Shown: positions 1 to 7,907, numbered from the stretch's first letter. The stretch: DNA of 64,000 nt from Modicisalibacter radicis (GCF_900961225.1 NZ_CAAHFN010000065.1:310001-374000); one strand, 5' to 3'. The notes: generated by a model not told the origin, from the letters alone. Numbers and translations are program-made.

Positions 1-262
1 CCGTCACCGATTGAACCTGGGCTTCGGCCGCGGCCAGTTCCTCGCGAATCCGCAGGCCATGTTCGAAATAGATCCGACCGGCCTCGGTCAGGTGCAGCGA
101 GCGCGTCGAGCGGTTCAACAGGCTGACGCCCAGTTCCTCTTCCAGCGCCGCTATCCGCTTGGAAGCCAGCGACTTGGAAATGCCCAGCCGCCGCGCCGCC
201 GCCGTGAAACTTCCGGCTCGCACGACTTCGACGAAGACTTTCAACGCATCCAGAGTGGCCAA
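1..262 (-). CDS. LysR-family transcriptional regulator, N-terminal part only (cut by window edge)
   Basis: About the first 87 codons of a LysR-type DNA-binding regulator, whose effector-binding domain lies beyond the left edge. The reverse strand reads a typical winged-helix start: MATLDALKVFVEVV, then GSFTAAARRLGISKSLASKR (recognition helix) and NRSTRSLHLTEAG. I chose the TTG at 260-262 because AAGGA lies 6 nt upstream and the protein then begins exactly where LysR proteins normally begin. No ATG is available in frame nearby. The target genes cannot be told from here, because LysR regulators usually control a divergent neighbour and the nearest plus-strand gene starts at 720. Confidence 0.8.
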   Translation of the reverse strand, partial: MATLDALKVFVEVVRAGSFTAAARRLGISKSLASKRIAALEEELGVSLLNRSTRSLHLTEAGRIYFEHGLRIREELAAAEAQVQSVT

Positions 263-367
263 ACCGAGTCCTTGCAAAGCACGTGGTATCAGGAGTTTCC
301 ATTTCGGAAACACTGGATTTCGATTGTAACCACTTATTCCGCAAACGACGACTCCGTATACTGCCCT

Positions 368-484
368 CTCCGGTCGTTGCTGCGATCGGAGCGCCAGCCG
401 CTCGCCCAGGCCTGTGGCTGGAGCCTTCAGTGCGTTACTCTTCTGCGCCACCGGGCTGCTCGATCGAGCAGCCGGCGCATTTTT
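368..484 (+). ncRNA. Candidate small RNA ending in an intrinsic terminator
   Basis: A plus-strand terminator at 444-484 has no protein gene in front of it. A -10-like TATACT at 357-362 would start a transcript of about 117 nt ending at that terminator. The -35 region (near 334-339) is poor, so the promoter is weak evidence. I do not recognise the RNA family. It could instead be a leader, or a terminator blocking read-through into the XRE gene. Confidence 0.22.
444..484 (+). terminator. Strong rho-independent terminator
   Basis: A 20-bp perfect palindrome (454-473, arms GGCTGCTCGA/TCGAGCAGCC) is extended by an outer stem TGCGCC (444-449) / GGCGCA (474-479) across a 4-nt bulge. TTTTT (480-484) follows. 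The T-run shows that it acts on plus-strand transcription. Confidence 0.7.
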
Positions 485-573
485 CTCATCCCCGCCTCCG
501 CTAGCCGCGTGGTTGACGCCGTTTGAGCCTGCCCTCGGCATGCCTCGCCGGAACCCTGTCACAGACTGCGGAT

Positions 574-681
574 CCGAAGTATCAAAGACCGGAATGCACC
601 TCGGCCGGGTGCCCGCTTCCGGGACTGAACCGATAAATTACCAATTGTTTATAGACGTGTTTAACCCGAAACATACTTCGG
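574..681. promoter_or_regulatory. Candidate operator pair upstream of the XRE regulator
   Basis: CCGAAGTAT at 574-582 and its exact reverse complement ATACTTCGG at 673-681 lie 90 bp apart. The downstream copy is also part of a compact palindrome, CCGAA-N6-TTCGG (666-681), just ahead of a -10-like TATGCT (693-698) and the XRE start at 720. An autoregulatory site for the XRE protein is the simplest reading. No binding evidence exists. Confidence 0.4.
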
Positions 682-719
682 TAACGACTGGCTATGCTAG
701 ACGTTCACGTCACAGCGAG

Positions 720-1334
720 ATGCATTCGATGGTTGACCTGGGGTCCCGTATAAAAGCGCTAAGAATGAAGGCCAGCTTGAGCAAGGCCGCCCTGGCCCGG
801 CGGGTGGGCGTCTCGGATGTCACGATCTCCTACTGGGAGTCCGGCACCATCAAGCAGATCGGTCATGAGCGGCTGGTGGCCCTGGCCGAAGCCCTGGACT
901 GCAACTTGAGCGACCTGCTGCAAGGCACGCCATCGGCCCATCTGCCACATGGCATTCTTCTCCTCCGCGTCTCCCAGCCACCGCCGTGGCAGTCCAGCTG
1001 CGGCCACCCGGCGCCCTCCCTGGCCGGGCTGCCCAATACCGCCCTGACTGACGGATGCCACCTGGTCACACCGGCCCCGGGCGAACGATTCGATTTCCTC
1101 ACCGAAGGGGACCTGATCGCGTTACGTCCGCTCGACGCTTTCGGCGATGATGGCCTGTATCTGCTGGAAAGCGATGATGAACTGCAAGTGCGTCACCTGT
1201 CGCGCAATGCGCAAGGCAAGCTGCGCATTCGCGGCGAGCGAAGCGAACTCGACGATGTACTGATCGGCGCGCTGCCCTTTCGGGTCCTCGCCCATGTATG
1301 TATCCACTGGCGCCCCTTGCCGGCCGCTGAATAG
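720..1334 (+). CDS. XRE-family regulator with degenerate LexA/S24-like C-terminal domain
   Basis: A 204-aa DNA-binding regulator. Residues about 5-68 form a Cro/CI-type helix-turn-helix: LGSRIKALRMKASLSKAALA, VGVSDVTISYWESG, then LVALAEALDCNLSDLL. The C-terminal part (about 120-195: EGDLIALRPL, GLYLLESDDELQVRHL) resembles the beta fold of S24 peptidase-type repressors. However, the catalytic Ser-Met before the GDL strand is absent (PGERFDFLTEGDL), so self-cleavage is not expected. The start ATG at 720 is preceded by AGCGAG, and the alternative ATG at 729 would lose three residues. The gene stands alone, with a palindromic candidate operator upstream. Its target and inducer are unknown. Confidence 0.75.
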   Translation: MHSMVDLGSRIKALRMKASLSKAALARRVGVSDVTISYWESGTIKQIGHERLVALAEALDCNLSDLLQGTPSAHLPHGILLLRVSQPPPWQSSCGHPAPSLAGLPNTALTDGCHLVTPAPGERFDFLTEGDLIALRPLDAFGDDGLYLLESDDELQVRHLSRNAQGKLRIRGERSELDDVLIGALPFRVLAHVCIHWRPLPAAE

Positions 1335-1423
1335 GCAAGTGGGGATTCAGCCCGGCCCAGTGCCGTTGCACGATGTCGGTGCGCCATCTATGTTGCAGCA
1401 AAAGGCCAGACAAGGAGTCACCG

Positions 1424-1630
1424 ATGGCACGGCTTTTCGACAGCTACGAAGCGGCCAGCGAATGGTATTCCACCAGCGATTACAAGGACATGGCGTGGTA
1501 TGACGGGTTCGAGGAGGAGCAACTGATAGAGTTCGCCTACGCTCACGGCTCGGAGCATGACGGGGAAGACGACCTGGTGGCGGCCTTCCTGCGCGAGCAG
1601 GGCGAAGACCCCGACGAATACGGGCTCTAG
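1424..1630 (+). CDS. Small acidic protein of unknown function
   Basis: A 68-aa soluble protein with no recognised domain. It has many Asp and Glu residues, aromatic residues in the first half (FDSYEAASEWYSTSDYKDMAWY) and an acidic tail (EHDGEDDLVAAFLREQGEDPDEYGL). It has no signal peptide or membrane segment. The start is well supported, with AAGGAG at 1412-1417, 6 nt before the ATG at 1424. It sits alone between the XRE gene and the convergent hppD and is followed by a strong hairpin. The good ribosome binding site and even composition favour a real gene. Confidence 0.6.
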   Translation: MARLFDSYEAASEWYSTSDYKDMAWYDGFEEEQLIEFAYAHGSEHDGEDDLVAAFLREQGEDPDEYGL

Positions 1631-1684
1631 CATTCGGCATCGGCACGCGTGAACACGCCGAGCGAGGGTCTGGGCGGAAGCTGA

Positions 1685-1710
1685 CCACGGCCGGCACGCG
1701 CCGGCCGTGG
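1685..1710. terminator. Bidirectional hairpin between converging genes
   Basis: A perfect 11-bp stem, CCACGGCCGGC (1685-1695) / GCCGGCCGTGG (1700-1710), has a 4-nt loop and lies between the stop at 1630 and the hppD stop at 1731. The T-run is poor on both strands. Confidence 0.55.
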
Positions 1711-1730
1711 CTTGCCTTGACCGGCGTGGG

Positions 1731-2834
1731 TCACGCGTCGGCCTTGAGGACGCCGCGGCGAATCTGGTCTTCTTCGATGGACTCGAAAAGCGCCTTGAAG
1801 TTGCCTTCGCCAAAGCCCTTGTTGCCCTTGCGCTGGATGATCTCAAAGAAGATCGGCCCGATTACCGTGTCGGTGAAGATCTGCAGCAGAATCCCCTCTT
1901 CCGGTGCGCCATCGATCAACAGGTTGAGCGCCTCAAGCTCCGCGACCGATTCGTCATGATCGGGTACCCGCTCGGCGATCTTTTCGTAGTAGGTGGCCGG
2001 CGTGGTCATGAAGGTCACGCCGTTGTCGCGCAGCGCTCTGACCGTGGCGTAGATATCGTCGGTGGCCAGCGCCAGATGCTGGATCCCCTCGCCATTGTAT
2101 TCGCGCAGGAATTCGGCGATCTGCGAGGTATCGTCGGCCGACTCGTTGATCGGAATATGCATCTTGCCACAGGGTGCCGTCATCGCCTGGGAATGCAGGC
2201 CGGTCATCTTGCCCTCGATGTCGAAGTAACGGATTTCCCGAAAGTTGGCGATCCGCGTATAGAAATCGGCCCAGACGCTCATCTGGCCACGATCGACGTT
2301 ATGCGTCAGGTGATCGAGGACCTTGAGTCCGACACTCGCCGCGTTGCGATCGGCACCGGGGATCGGTTCGAAATCGATATCGTACAGCGTACGCCCCTGC
2401 TCATCGGCGTGCCCGTCGACGAAGTACAGCAATGAGCCACCGATCCCGCGTACCGCCGGGATACCTACCTCCCCCGGCCCGACCGGGTTGTCCACCGCTT
2501 CGGCGCCATTCGCCACGGCATGCTCGAGCGCCTGCCGCGCGTCGGCCACCCGCCAGGCCATGGCACAGGCGCTGGGGCCGTGCCGACGGGCGAATTCCGC
2601 CGCATGGCCCCCCGGTTCGCCATTGATCACGAAATTGATGCCCTCCTGCTGGTAGAGCGTCACGTTCTTCGAGCGGTGCTTGCGCGTCCGGGTAAAGCCC
2701 ATCCTCTCGAACAGGCGCGCCATGGCCTCGCACTGCTCGACATCGGGTGCGGTGAATTCGACGAACTCGAAACCATCGGTGCCCAGCGGGTTGGTCTCGG
2801 CATTGGAAACTGTCGCGGTTGCTGGTGCGGTCAT
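1731..2834 (-). CDS. hppD: 4-hydroxyphenylpyruvate dioxygenase
   Basis: Converts 4-hydroxyphenylpyruvate plus O2 to homogentisate and CO2, a cytoplasmic Fe(II) step of tyrosine breakdown. The 367-aa length fits the bacterial family. Two vicinal-oxygen-chelate domains are visible. The three iron ligands are H175 (VLDHLTHNV), H253 (GIQHLALATDD) and E331 (FFEIIQRKG), and the C-terminal helix NFKALFESIEEDQIRRG is characteristic. AGGAGAGGGAC precedes the ATG. It stands apart from the phhABC operon at 24.9-27.3 kb, but biochemically it takes the product of that operon. Homogentisate dioxygenase is not in the window. Confidence 0.96.
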   Translation of the reverse strand: MTAPATATVSNAETNPLGTDGFEFVEFTAPDVEQCEAMARLFERMGFTRTRKHRSKNVTLYQQEGINFVINGEPGGHAAEFARRHGPSACAMAWRVADARQALEHAVANGAEAVDNPVGPGEVGIPAVRGIGGSLLYFVDGHADEQGRTLYDIDFEPIPGADRNAASVGLKVLDHLTHNVDRGQMSVWADFYTRIANFREIRYFDIEGKMTGLHSQAMTAPCGKMHIPINESADDTSQIAEFLREYNGEGIQHLALATDDIYATVRALRDNGVTFMTTPATYYEKIAERVPDHDESVAELEALNLLIDGAPEEGILLQIFTDTVIGPIFFEIIQRKGNKGFGEGNFKALFESIEEDQIRRGVLKADA

Positions 2835-3037
2835 GTCCCTCTCCTGCTACGGCTAACGGTGATCGTCAAGGCGATGCTTGTTCACAGCCTATAGCGCCGC
2901 AGCGGCTCCCGGGGCGACTCGAGAGGCGACATCGGGCACCTCGGTTGCCGATTCACCCCGTCATCGTGGCAAACAATCCTTACACCGAACCGGCCGCGGC
3001 ATGCCATCGCCCGGACGCGGTGCAATAGCCTGACGCT

Positions 3038-3057
3038 CCGTAAAGCTGGCTTTACGG
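3038..3057 (-). terminator. Hairpin overlapping the argO stop codon
   Basis: Perfect 9-bp arms CCGTAAAGC (3038-3046) / GCTTTACGG (3049-3057) include the argO TAA stop. The 2-nt loop means the real stem is shorter. No T-run follows, so termination is possible but unproven. Confidence 0.35.
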
Positions 3058-3657
3058 CCATTCAAGCCCCGCAACCAATCCCGCGGCAACCATCAGCAGC
3101 ACCGCGCCAATAACGCCATCGATGCTGCGCCAGGCCCAGCGACTCGCCAACCGTGGCGACAGCCAGCCGGCGGCGGCGACCAGCGAAAAGAACCACAGAC
3201 AGGAAGCCGCCACGGCGCCCGCGTAGAAAGCCACCGGCTCGGCCTGCACGGCACCGATCGCACCGAGCATGATCAGCGTATCCAGGTAGACCTGCGGGTT
3301 GAGCAGGGTCACCGCCAGCGTCGCGGCTATCACGCCGCGGCGCGACGTACCGCCATGCCCGGCCTGCAAGGTCCCGGGTGACAAGGCCCGGCGCCAGGCC
3401 AGCCCGGCCTGCCACATCAGGAACAGGGCACCACCGAGCCTGGCCAGCACCATCAACGTCGGCTGGGAGGCGATCAACTGCCCTACGCCCACCCCGCCCA
3501 GGACGATCAGCAGGGCGTCACAGGTCGTGCAGATGAGCGCCACCAGCCAGGGGTGCTCGCGTCGCAGCCCCTGGCCGAGGACAAACGCGTTCTGGGCACC
3601 GATCGCAATGATCAGTCCCGCACCGGTTACCAGCCCCTGGGCGGCGGAACCCCACAT
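3052..3657 (-). CDS. argO: LysE/ArgO-family amino acid exporter
   Basis: A 201-aa inner-membrane protein of the LysE/RhtB superfamily, which exports basic amino acids (arginine, lysine, or toxic analogues such as canavanine). About six hydrophobic helices are visible. The family motif GAGLIIAIGAQNAFVLGQGL is near the N terminus and TLLNPQVYLDTLIMLGAIG is in the middle. Length and motifs match ArgO. It is divergent from an argP-type regulator 94 bp away, the classical argO/argP arrangement, so ArgP-dependent induction by arginine is expected. AGGAGAGT precedes the ATG, and a promoter can be read at 3692-3719. Confidence 0.9.
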   Translation of the reverse strand: MWGSAAQGLVTGAGLIIAIGAQNAFVLGQGLRREHPWLVALICTTCDALLIVLGGVGVGQLIASQPTLMVLARLGGALFLMWQAGLAWRRALSPGTLQAGHGGTSRRGVIAATLAVTLLNPQVYLDTLIMLGAIGAVQAEPVAFYAGAVAASCLWFFSLVAAAGWLSPRLASRWAWRSIDGVIGAVLLMVAAGLVAGLEWP

Positions 3658-3691
3658 GGCACTCTCCTGACATTTACATGAGAAACGGCAG

Positions 3692-3719
3692 GTTATACTC
3701 GGGGCGAAAATAAGTTAAA
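3692..3719 (-). promoter_or_regulatory. Probable argO promoter
   Basis: On the minus strand, TTTAAC (3714-3719), a 16-bp spacer and TATAAC (3692-3697) make a good sigma-70 promoter about 35 bp before the argO start. The AT-rich flank (3706-3730) is where an ArgP site would be expected. Confidence 0.5.
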
Positions 3720-3751
3720 TTAATTGAAAGAATGGATGATTAACCTGGCTG

Positions 3752-4657
3752 ATGCTTGATTACAAACTTCTCCAGGCACTGGCCGCTGTGGTCGACCAAT
3801 CGGGCTTCGAGCGGGGTGCCAAACATCTGGGACTGACCCAATCCGCGGTTTCCCAGCGTATCAAGCTGCTCGAGGCCCGGCTCGGACAGCCGGTGCTGGT
3901 ACGCGCGCCCAAGCTGGCGCCGACCCCGCTGGGCCGGCGTCTGCTCAATCACGTCCAGCAGGTGCGCTTGCTCGAACATGACCTGCTCGACCAGATTCCC
4001 GCCCTGGGCGAACGCGAACAACGCCTGCGCCTGGCGATCAATGCCGATAGCCTGGCCACCTGGTGGACGCCGGTCACCGGCAGCTTCTGCCGCGAACATG
4101 ACGTGCTGCTCGATCTGGTGGTGGAAGATCAGGACGTCGCCCTCAAGCGCATGCGCGACGGCGAGGTCGCCGGCTGCATATGCGCCACGTCGCGTCCGGT
4201 GCAGGGAGCGCGGACCCACCCCCTGGGCAGCATGCGCTATCGCGCCCTGGCGAGTCCCGATTACGTGGCCCGTCATTTTCCCCGGGGGCTGAATCACGCT
4301 GCCCTGCGCGAAGCGCCGGCGATCGTCTTCGGCCCCGACGACCGCCTGCAACACCGCTACCTGGAAATGCGCGGCTACCTGGAGCCCTTTCCACACCACC
4401 TGTGCCCCTCTTCCGAAGGTTTCATCCAGCTGGCGCAGTCGGGCATGGGCTATGGCCTGATACCCGAACGCCAGGTTGCCCGGGAATTGCAGGAAGGCAG
4501 CCTGGTGGATCTGGATAGCGACAGCTTCATCGACGTGCCGCTCTACTGGCATCACTGGCGCCATGGCGGCAGTACCCTCGACGCCTTGACCGCACATCTG
4601 CTGGCCCAGTGCAATCACTGGCTGATGCCGTTCGATGGCGCGCAGGAATTTCTCTGA
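3752..4657 (+). CDS. argP: LysR-family regulator ArgP
   Basis: A 301-aa LysR-type regulator closely resembling ArgP/IciA, which senses arginine and lysine and activates argO. The N-terminal winged helix reads MLDYKLLQALAAVVDQSGFE, then AKHLGLTQSAVSQRIKLLE and PTPLGRRLLNHV. The effector domain carries the ArgP-like stretches NADSLATWW and DQDVALKRMRDGEVAGCI. Full length for the family. Divergent from argO with 94 bp between the starts. The ATG at 3752 gives the standard ArgP N terminus. Direct autoregulation is likely but not shown. Confidence 0.9.
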   Translation: MLDYKLLQALAAVVDQSGFERGAKHLGLTQSAVSQRIKLLEARLGQPVLVRAPKLAPTPLGRRLLNHVQQVRLLEHDLLDQIPALGEREQRLRLAINADSLATWWTPVTGSFCREHDVLLDLVVEDQDVALKRMRDGEVAGCICATSRPVQGARTHPLGSMRYRALASPDYVARHFPRGLNHAALREAPAIVFGPDDRLQHRYLEMRGYLEPFPHHLCPSSEGFIQLAQSGMGYGLIPERQVARELQEGSLVDLDSDSFIDVPLYWHHWRHGGSTLDALTAHLLAQCNHWLMPFDGAQEFL

Positions 4658-4748
4658 AGCGCCGCAACCGGGCACCATGACCGGCTACACTGCAAGCGGA
4701 TACGCCCTTCGGGAAGCCCCTTGCACTCGCCACACGCAGGAGCCCGCA

Positions 4749-5087
4749 ATGTCACTCAAACGGCGATCGCTCGATCTCGTGGTCCTGGCAATGGTGCTGG
4801 GGGTGGGGGGCTGCGCCGGATCGCCGCCCGCGTCCCAGCAAGCCTTCCTGCGCCTGGAAGCGCACGGCGATTCGCTCCCGGCGGCCCGCCGGGCCGCGCT
4901 CCAGCATGCCGAGGAGCAATGCCAGGGAACCGACCCCGTGGTCATCGACAGCCGTCGGTACAACACGGCGCCACGCTTGCGTAGCGAATCCGCGCTGCCT
5001 CTGGCACAAAGCGAACTCGGCGAATATGCCGCCGCCACCCATGAAGGCGAGGCGCCCTCGATCGTGTGGCGCTATCACTGTCGCTGA
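4749..5087 (+). CDS. Small predicted lipoprotein
   Basis: A 112-aa protein with a lipoprotein signal: basic start MSLKRRSLDL, hydrophobic stretch VVLAMVLGV, and lipobox VGGC with Cys22 as the lipidated residue, followed by AGSPPAS. The mature part has no domain I recognise. It contains three further cysteines or cysteine-adjacent segments (EEQCQGTDP, RYHCR) that could pair. Glycine after the cysteine position, with no Asp at +2, would favour outer-membrane sorting. AGGAG precedes the ATG at 4749. It follows argP by 91 bp on the same strand and converges with the thiamine-binding-like gene 8 bp later. Function unknown. Confidence 0.7.
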   Translation: MSLKRRSLDLVVLAMVLGVGGCAGSPPASQQAFLRLEAHGDSLPAARRAALQHAEEQCQGTDPVVIDSRRYNTAPRLRSESALPLAQSELGEYAAATHEGEAPSIVWRYHCR

Positions 5088-5095
5088 GGCAGAGT

Positions 5096-5398
5096 TCAGC
5101 GCCGCAAGTGCGTGGCGACGCTGGCCACCTTGTCGTCCATGCTCTGTTCGCGGTCGGTACGGGTACCGACCTTGAGCGTGGTGGTGATGCGCGGCGCGCC
5201 CATCTCATGGACACGCTCATGACACCGTCTGACCGTGTCGAAGACCGTTTCCCACGGGCCTTCGATATTGGTGCCGTAGGCGTGCATGCGATAGCTCAGG
5301 CCGGCCTCTTCGATCACGTCCTGACACGCGGCCACGTACCGCGAAACCGAAACCCCGACGCCCAACGGCACGATGCAAAAATCGACGATAACCCGCAT
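5096..5398 (-). CDS. MTH1187/YqgV-family thiamine-binding-like protein
   Basis: A 100-aa protein of the DUF77 / thiamine-binding family (ferredoxin-like fold, usually multimeric). The sequence reads MRVIVDFCIVPLGVGVSVSR, then GLSYRMHAYGTNIEGPWETV and RITTTLKVGTRTDRE, the order of conserved features in the family. I chose ATG 5398 over the longer frame because AGAGGGG lies just upstream and homologues start here. Family members bind thiamine or hydroxymethylpyrimidine, but their physiological role is poorly known. No thiamine transport gene is adjacent, so the specific role is open. Confidence 0.8.
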   Translation of the reverse strand: MRVIVDFCIVPLGVGVSVSRYVAACQDVIEEAGLSYRMHAYGTNIEGPWETVFDTVRRCHERVHEMGAPRITTTLKVGTRTDREQSMDDKVASVATHLRR

Positions 5399-5499
5399 GG
5401 CGCTTCCCCTCTGCTGGAATTGTCTCACCATGACGACGATAGACTATGCTGGGTACACAGTCTTCCCAGTGCTCTTTTCAGCACTATCAATGCCATAGC

Positions 5500-5528
5500 C
5501 TGACACTGTTGCATTCGATGGTTATAGT
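5500..5528 (+). promoter_or_regulatory. Probable cfa promoter
   Basis: CTGACA (5500-5505), a 17-bp spacer and TATAGT (5523-5528) make a strong sigma-70/sigma-S-type promoter. It would give an approximately 80-nt leader before cfa at 5615. Confidence 0.6.
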
Positions 5529-5614
5529 TAGCAAACTAAATAGAAATTGGTAGTGGCAAGGGACTGCCTTGCCCGGACCGTATCGCATTAGCAACCTGCA
5601 TACCGGAGTTCGGC

Positions 5615-6766
5615 ATGACCAGTGATACACGCATCGGCCCCGTCGCTCTGCCCGACACGCGTTCCCGACGCGTCGTCGAGGACTTGCTAGAAGGTTCAGG
5701 AGTCGCTCTCAACGGCTCCGCCCCGTGGGATATCCAGGTCCTGCATCCCGATTTCTTCTCGCGTGTCCTGCGTCAGGGAACCCTGGGCCTCGGCGAGGCT
5801 TACATGGACGGCTGGTGGGATTGCGAACGGATCGACGAGATGGCCCATCGCCTGCTTCGCCACGGCCTCGGTGAACGCGCTCATACTGCTTCCGAACGGC
5901 TGATGTATCGACTCCAGGCGGGTTTCTTCAATCTGCAGAGCAAGACGCGGGCCTATATCGTCGGCGAGGCGCACTACGACCTCGGCAACGACCTCTTCGA
6001 GCGCATGCTCGATCCGACCATGTGCTACTCCTGCGGCTACTGGAAGGAAGCCGAAACCCTCCATCAGGCACAGGTGGCCAAGCTCGACCTGGCGGCACGC
6101 AAGCTGGGTATCGAGCCCGGCATGAAGGTTCTCGACATCGGCTGCGGCTGGGGCAGCTTCGCCGAACATGCCGCCCGCCACTATGGCGCGGAAGTGACCG
6201 GCATCACCATCTCCAGGGAGCAGGCGGCATTGGCGCGTCAACGCTGCGAGGGGCTGCCGGTGGAGATCCTGCTCGAGGACTATCGCGACCTCGAGGGTCG
6301 CTTCGATCGCATCGTCTCGATCGGCATGTTCGAACATGTCGGCCATCGCAACTACCGTACCTATTTCGATACCGTCGAGCGCTTGCTCGCCGAGGACGGC
6401 CTGTTCGTACTGCACACCATCGGCTCCAACAACTCCGAGATCAGTGCCGACCCCTGGATCAACAAATATATCTTTCCCAACGGCATCCTGCCCTCCGTCA
6501 AGCACATCGCCCAGGCCAGCGAAGGCAGGCTGCTCATGGAAGACTGGCAGAACTTCGGTGCCGACTACGACCGGACCCTGATGGCCTGGCACGAGAACTT
6601 CGACGCCCATTGGCACGAGGTCGCCGACAACTACAATGAACGCACCCGACGCATGTTCCGCTATTATCTAGGCATCTGTGCCGGGGCCTTCCGCGCCCGA
6701 GACATCCAGCTGTGGCAGGTGGTCTACTCCAAGGGGCGTAGCGGCCGTTACGACAGTCCACGCTGA
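5615..6766 (+). CDS. cfa: Cyclopropane-fatty-acyl-phospholipid synthase
   Basis: A 383-aa S-adenosylmethionine-dependent enzyme that adds a methylene group across double bonds of membrane phospholipid acyl chains, usually in stationary phase, acid or salt stress. Visible features are the N-terminal lipid-binding region (GLGEAYMDGWWDC), the family cysteine motif CYSCGYW (about 137-143), the SAM-binding loop VLDIGCGWGS (172-181) and GMFEHVGHRNYRTYF. Length matches E. coli Cfa. It is a single-gene unit with a good promoter 87 bp upstream. A weak 6-bp stem (6767-6782) follows the stop and is not a convincing terminator. Confidence 0.95.
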   Translation: MTSDTRIGPVALPDTRSRRVVEDLLEGSGVALNGSAPWDIQVLHPDFFSRVLRQGTLGLGEAYMDGWWDCERIDEMAHRLLRHGLGERAHTASERLMYRLQAGFFNLQSKTRAYIVGEAHYDLGNDLFERMLDPTMCYSCGYWKEAETLHQAQVAKLDLAARKLGIEPGMKVLDIGCGWGSFAEHAARHYGAEVTGITISREQAALARQRCEGLPVEILLEDYRDLEGRFDRIVSIGMFEHVGHRNYRTYFDTVERLLAEDGLFVLHTIGSNNSEISADPWINKYIFPNGILPSVKHIAQASEGRLLMEDWQNFGADYDRTLMAWHENFDAHWHEVADNYNERTRRMFRYYLGICAGAFRARDIQLWQVVYSKGRSGRYDSPR

Positions 6767-6858
6767 AACCGCGACGGCGGTTCGCCGGCAGCACAGCCGC
6801 GTGGCTTGTAGGAAAACGGCTATCGCCATTGTCGTCGATCGCCTACGACCATACTTTT

Positions 6859-6888
6859 GTGACATTTCGTTACTTTTGTTCGTATAGT
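6859..6888 (+). promoter_or_regulatory. Probable promoter of the GGDEF gene
   Basis: GTGACA (6859-6864), an 18-bp spacer and TATAGT (6883-6888) lie in an AT-rich stretch 63 bp before the start at 6951. Confidence 0.5.
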
Positions 6889-6950
6889 GTTGCGCTCAGC
6901 TGGTCGTCGTTCCAAGCGACGCATCCCTATCGAATGCCGGGAGCCAACGG

Positions 6951-7907
6951 ATGTCACTGCCTTCTGCCACGCCGCCCGCCGGCGTACCGAACGGTACGCC
7001 GGAAAGCCCCTCGGATGGTTCCCGCAATAGCGATGACAAGCGCCTGGCGCTACTCGGCGAGCGTATCCCCGGCCTGGTGTTCCAGCTACTCCGCGATACC
7101 CGCGGTCAACTGAGCTTCCCGCTGCTGGCCGGCGACGAACGCATGCTCCAGGGCGCCGACCGCCAGAGGCTGGCCCAAAGCGCCACCCCCGTACTCGAAC
7201 GCATCGCTCGCAGTGATCACATCAAGCTGATGAGCGCTCTCGAACAGTCGGCGCAGGCACTGACCACCCTGGCCATCCAGCTGCGGATCCTGCGCCTCGA
7301 CGGTGCCACGCGCTGGGTCATGGTACGCGCACGCCCGGAGCGGACCAGCAACGGCGGTACCCTATGGCATGGCATATTGATCGACGTCAGCGAGCAGGTC
7401 GTGCAGCAACGTCGTCTGAGAAGACTCTCGGACACCGATGGGCTCACAGGCCTGGCCAATCGCCGCCGGCTGATGCAGCGGCTCAGGGAGGAGATGGCGG
7501 GTGCCAGACGCCATGAACGGCCTCTGTCCCTGCTGCTGCTCGATCTCGATCACTTCAAGCGCATCAATGACACCTGGGGCCACCTCAAGGGCGACCAGGT
7601 GCTCAAACAGCTGGCCGAACTCTGCTGCAACGCCCTGCGCGGTGAGGACTTGGTGGCGCGCCTGGGTGGCGAGGAACTGGCCATCCTGCTGCCATGCACG
7701 CCGATCGATGCCGCCATGCAACTTGCCGAGCGGCTGCGCGCCGCGATTGCCGGCCACGATTTCGGCATCACCCAAGGGCGGGTCACCGCCAGCCTCGGGG
7801 TCGCCGAGCATCGGGAGAACGACAGTATCGATGCATTCATCGAACGCGCCGATCGCGGTCTCTATGCTGCCAAGCACGCCGGCCGCAACCGGGTGTTGCG
7901 CGTCTAG
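6951..7907 (+). CDS. PAS-GGDEF diguanylate cyclase
   Basis: A 318-aa cytoplasmic protein expected to make cyclic di-GMP from two GTP. After a disordered leader (1-30) comes a PAS-like sensor region (about 35-150, with RWVMVRARPE and GILIDVSEQV), then a complete GGDEF domain from about 160 (DTDGLTGLANRR, LDLDHFKRINDTWGH). The signature is GGEEL at 239-243, an active variant. RxxD (R230, D233) five residues before it is a product-inhibition site. No membrane segment or EAL domain. The stop overlaps the stop of the convergent FUSC gene in a shared CTAG. The signal sensed by the PAS region is unknown. Confidence 0.9.
   Translation: MSLPSATPPAGVPNGTPESPSDGSRNSDDKRLALLGERIPGLVFQLLRDTRGQLSFPLLAGDERMLQGADRQRLAQSATPVLERIARSDHIKLMSALEQSAQALTTLAIQLRILRLDGATRWVMVRARPERTSNGGTLWHGILIDVSEQVVQQRRLRRLSDTDGLTGLANRRRLMQRLREEMAGARRHERPLSLLLLDLDHFKRINDTWGHLKGDQVLKQLAELCCNALRGEDLVARLGGEELAILLPCTPIDAAMQLAERLRAAIAGHDFGITQGRVTASLGVAEHRENDSIDAFIERADRGLYAAKHAGRNRVLRV

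Larger units (their letters stand above)
263..719. other. 457-bp non-coding gap between lysR and the XRE regulator
   Basis: No convincing gene is present. Open frames here have no ribosome binding site and no recognisable protein. The gap holds a TATACT -10-like hexamer (357-362), a strong hairpin plus T-run (444-484), and two copies of an inverted CCGAAGTAT motif nearer the XRE gene. Confidence 0.6.

Noticed and set aside
6767..6782. AACCGC/GCGGTT stem as the cfa terminator
   Set aside because: Only six base pairs and no T-run. Too weak to annotate.
7904..7907. Shared CTAG of converging stop codons as a regulatory signal
   Set aside because: The overlap of two TAG stops in CTAG is a neat but ordinary consequence of tail-to-tail packing.
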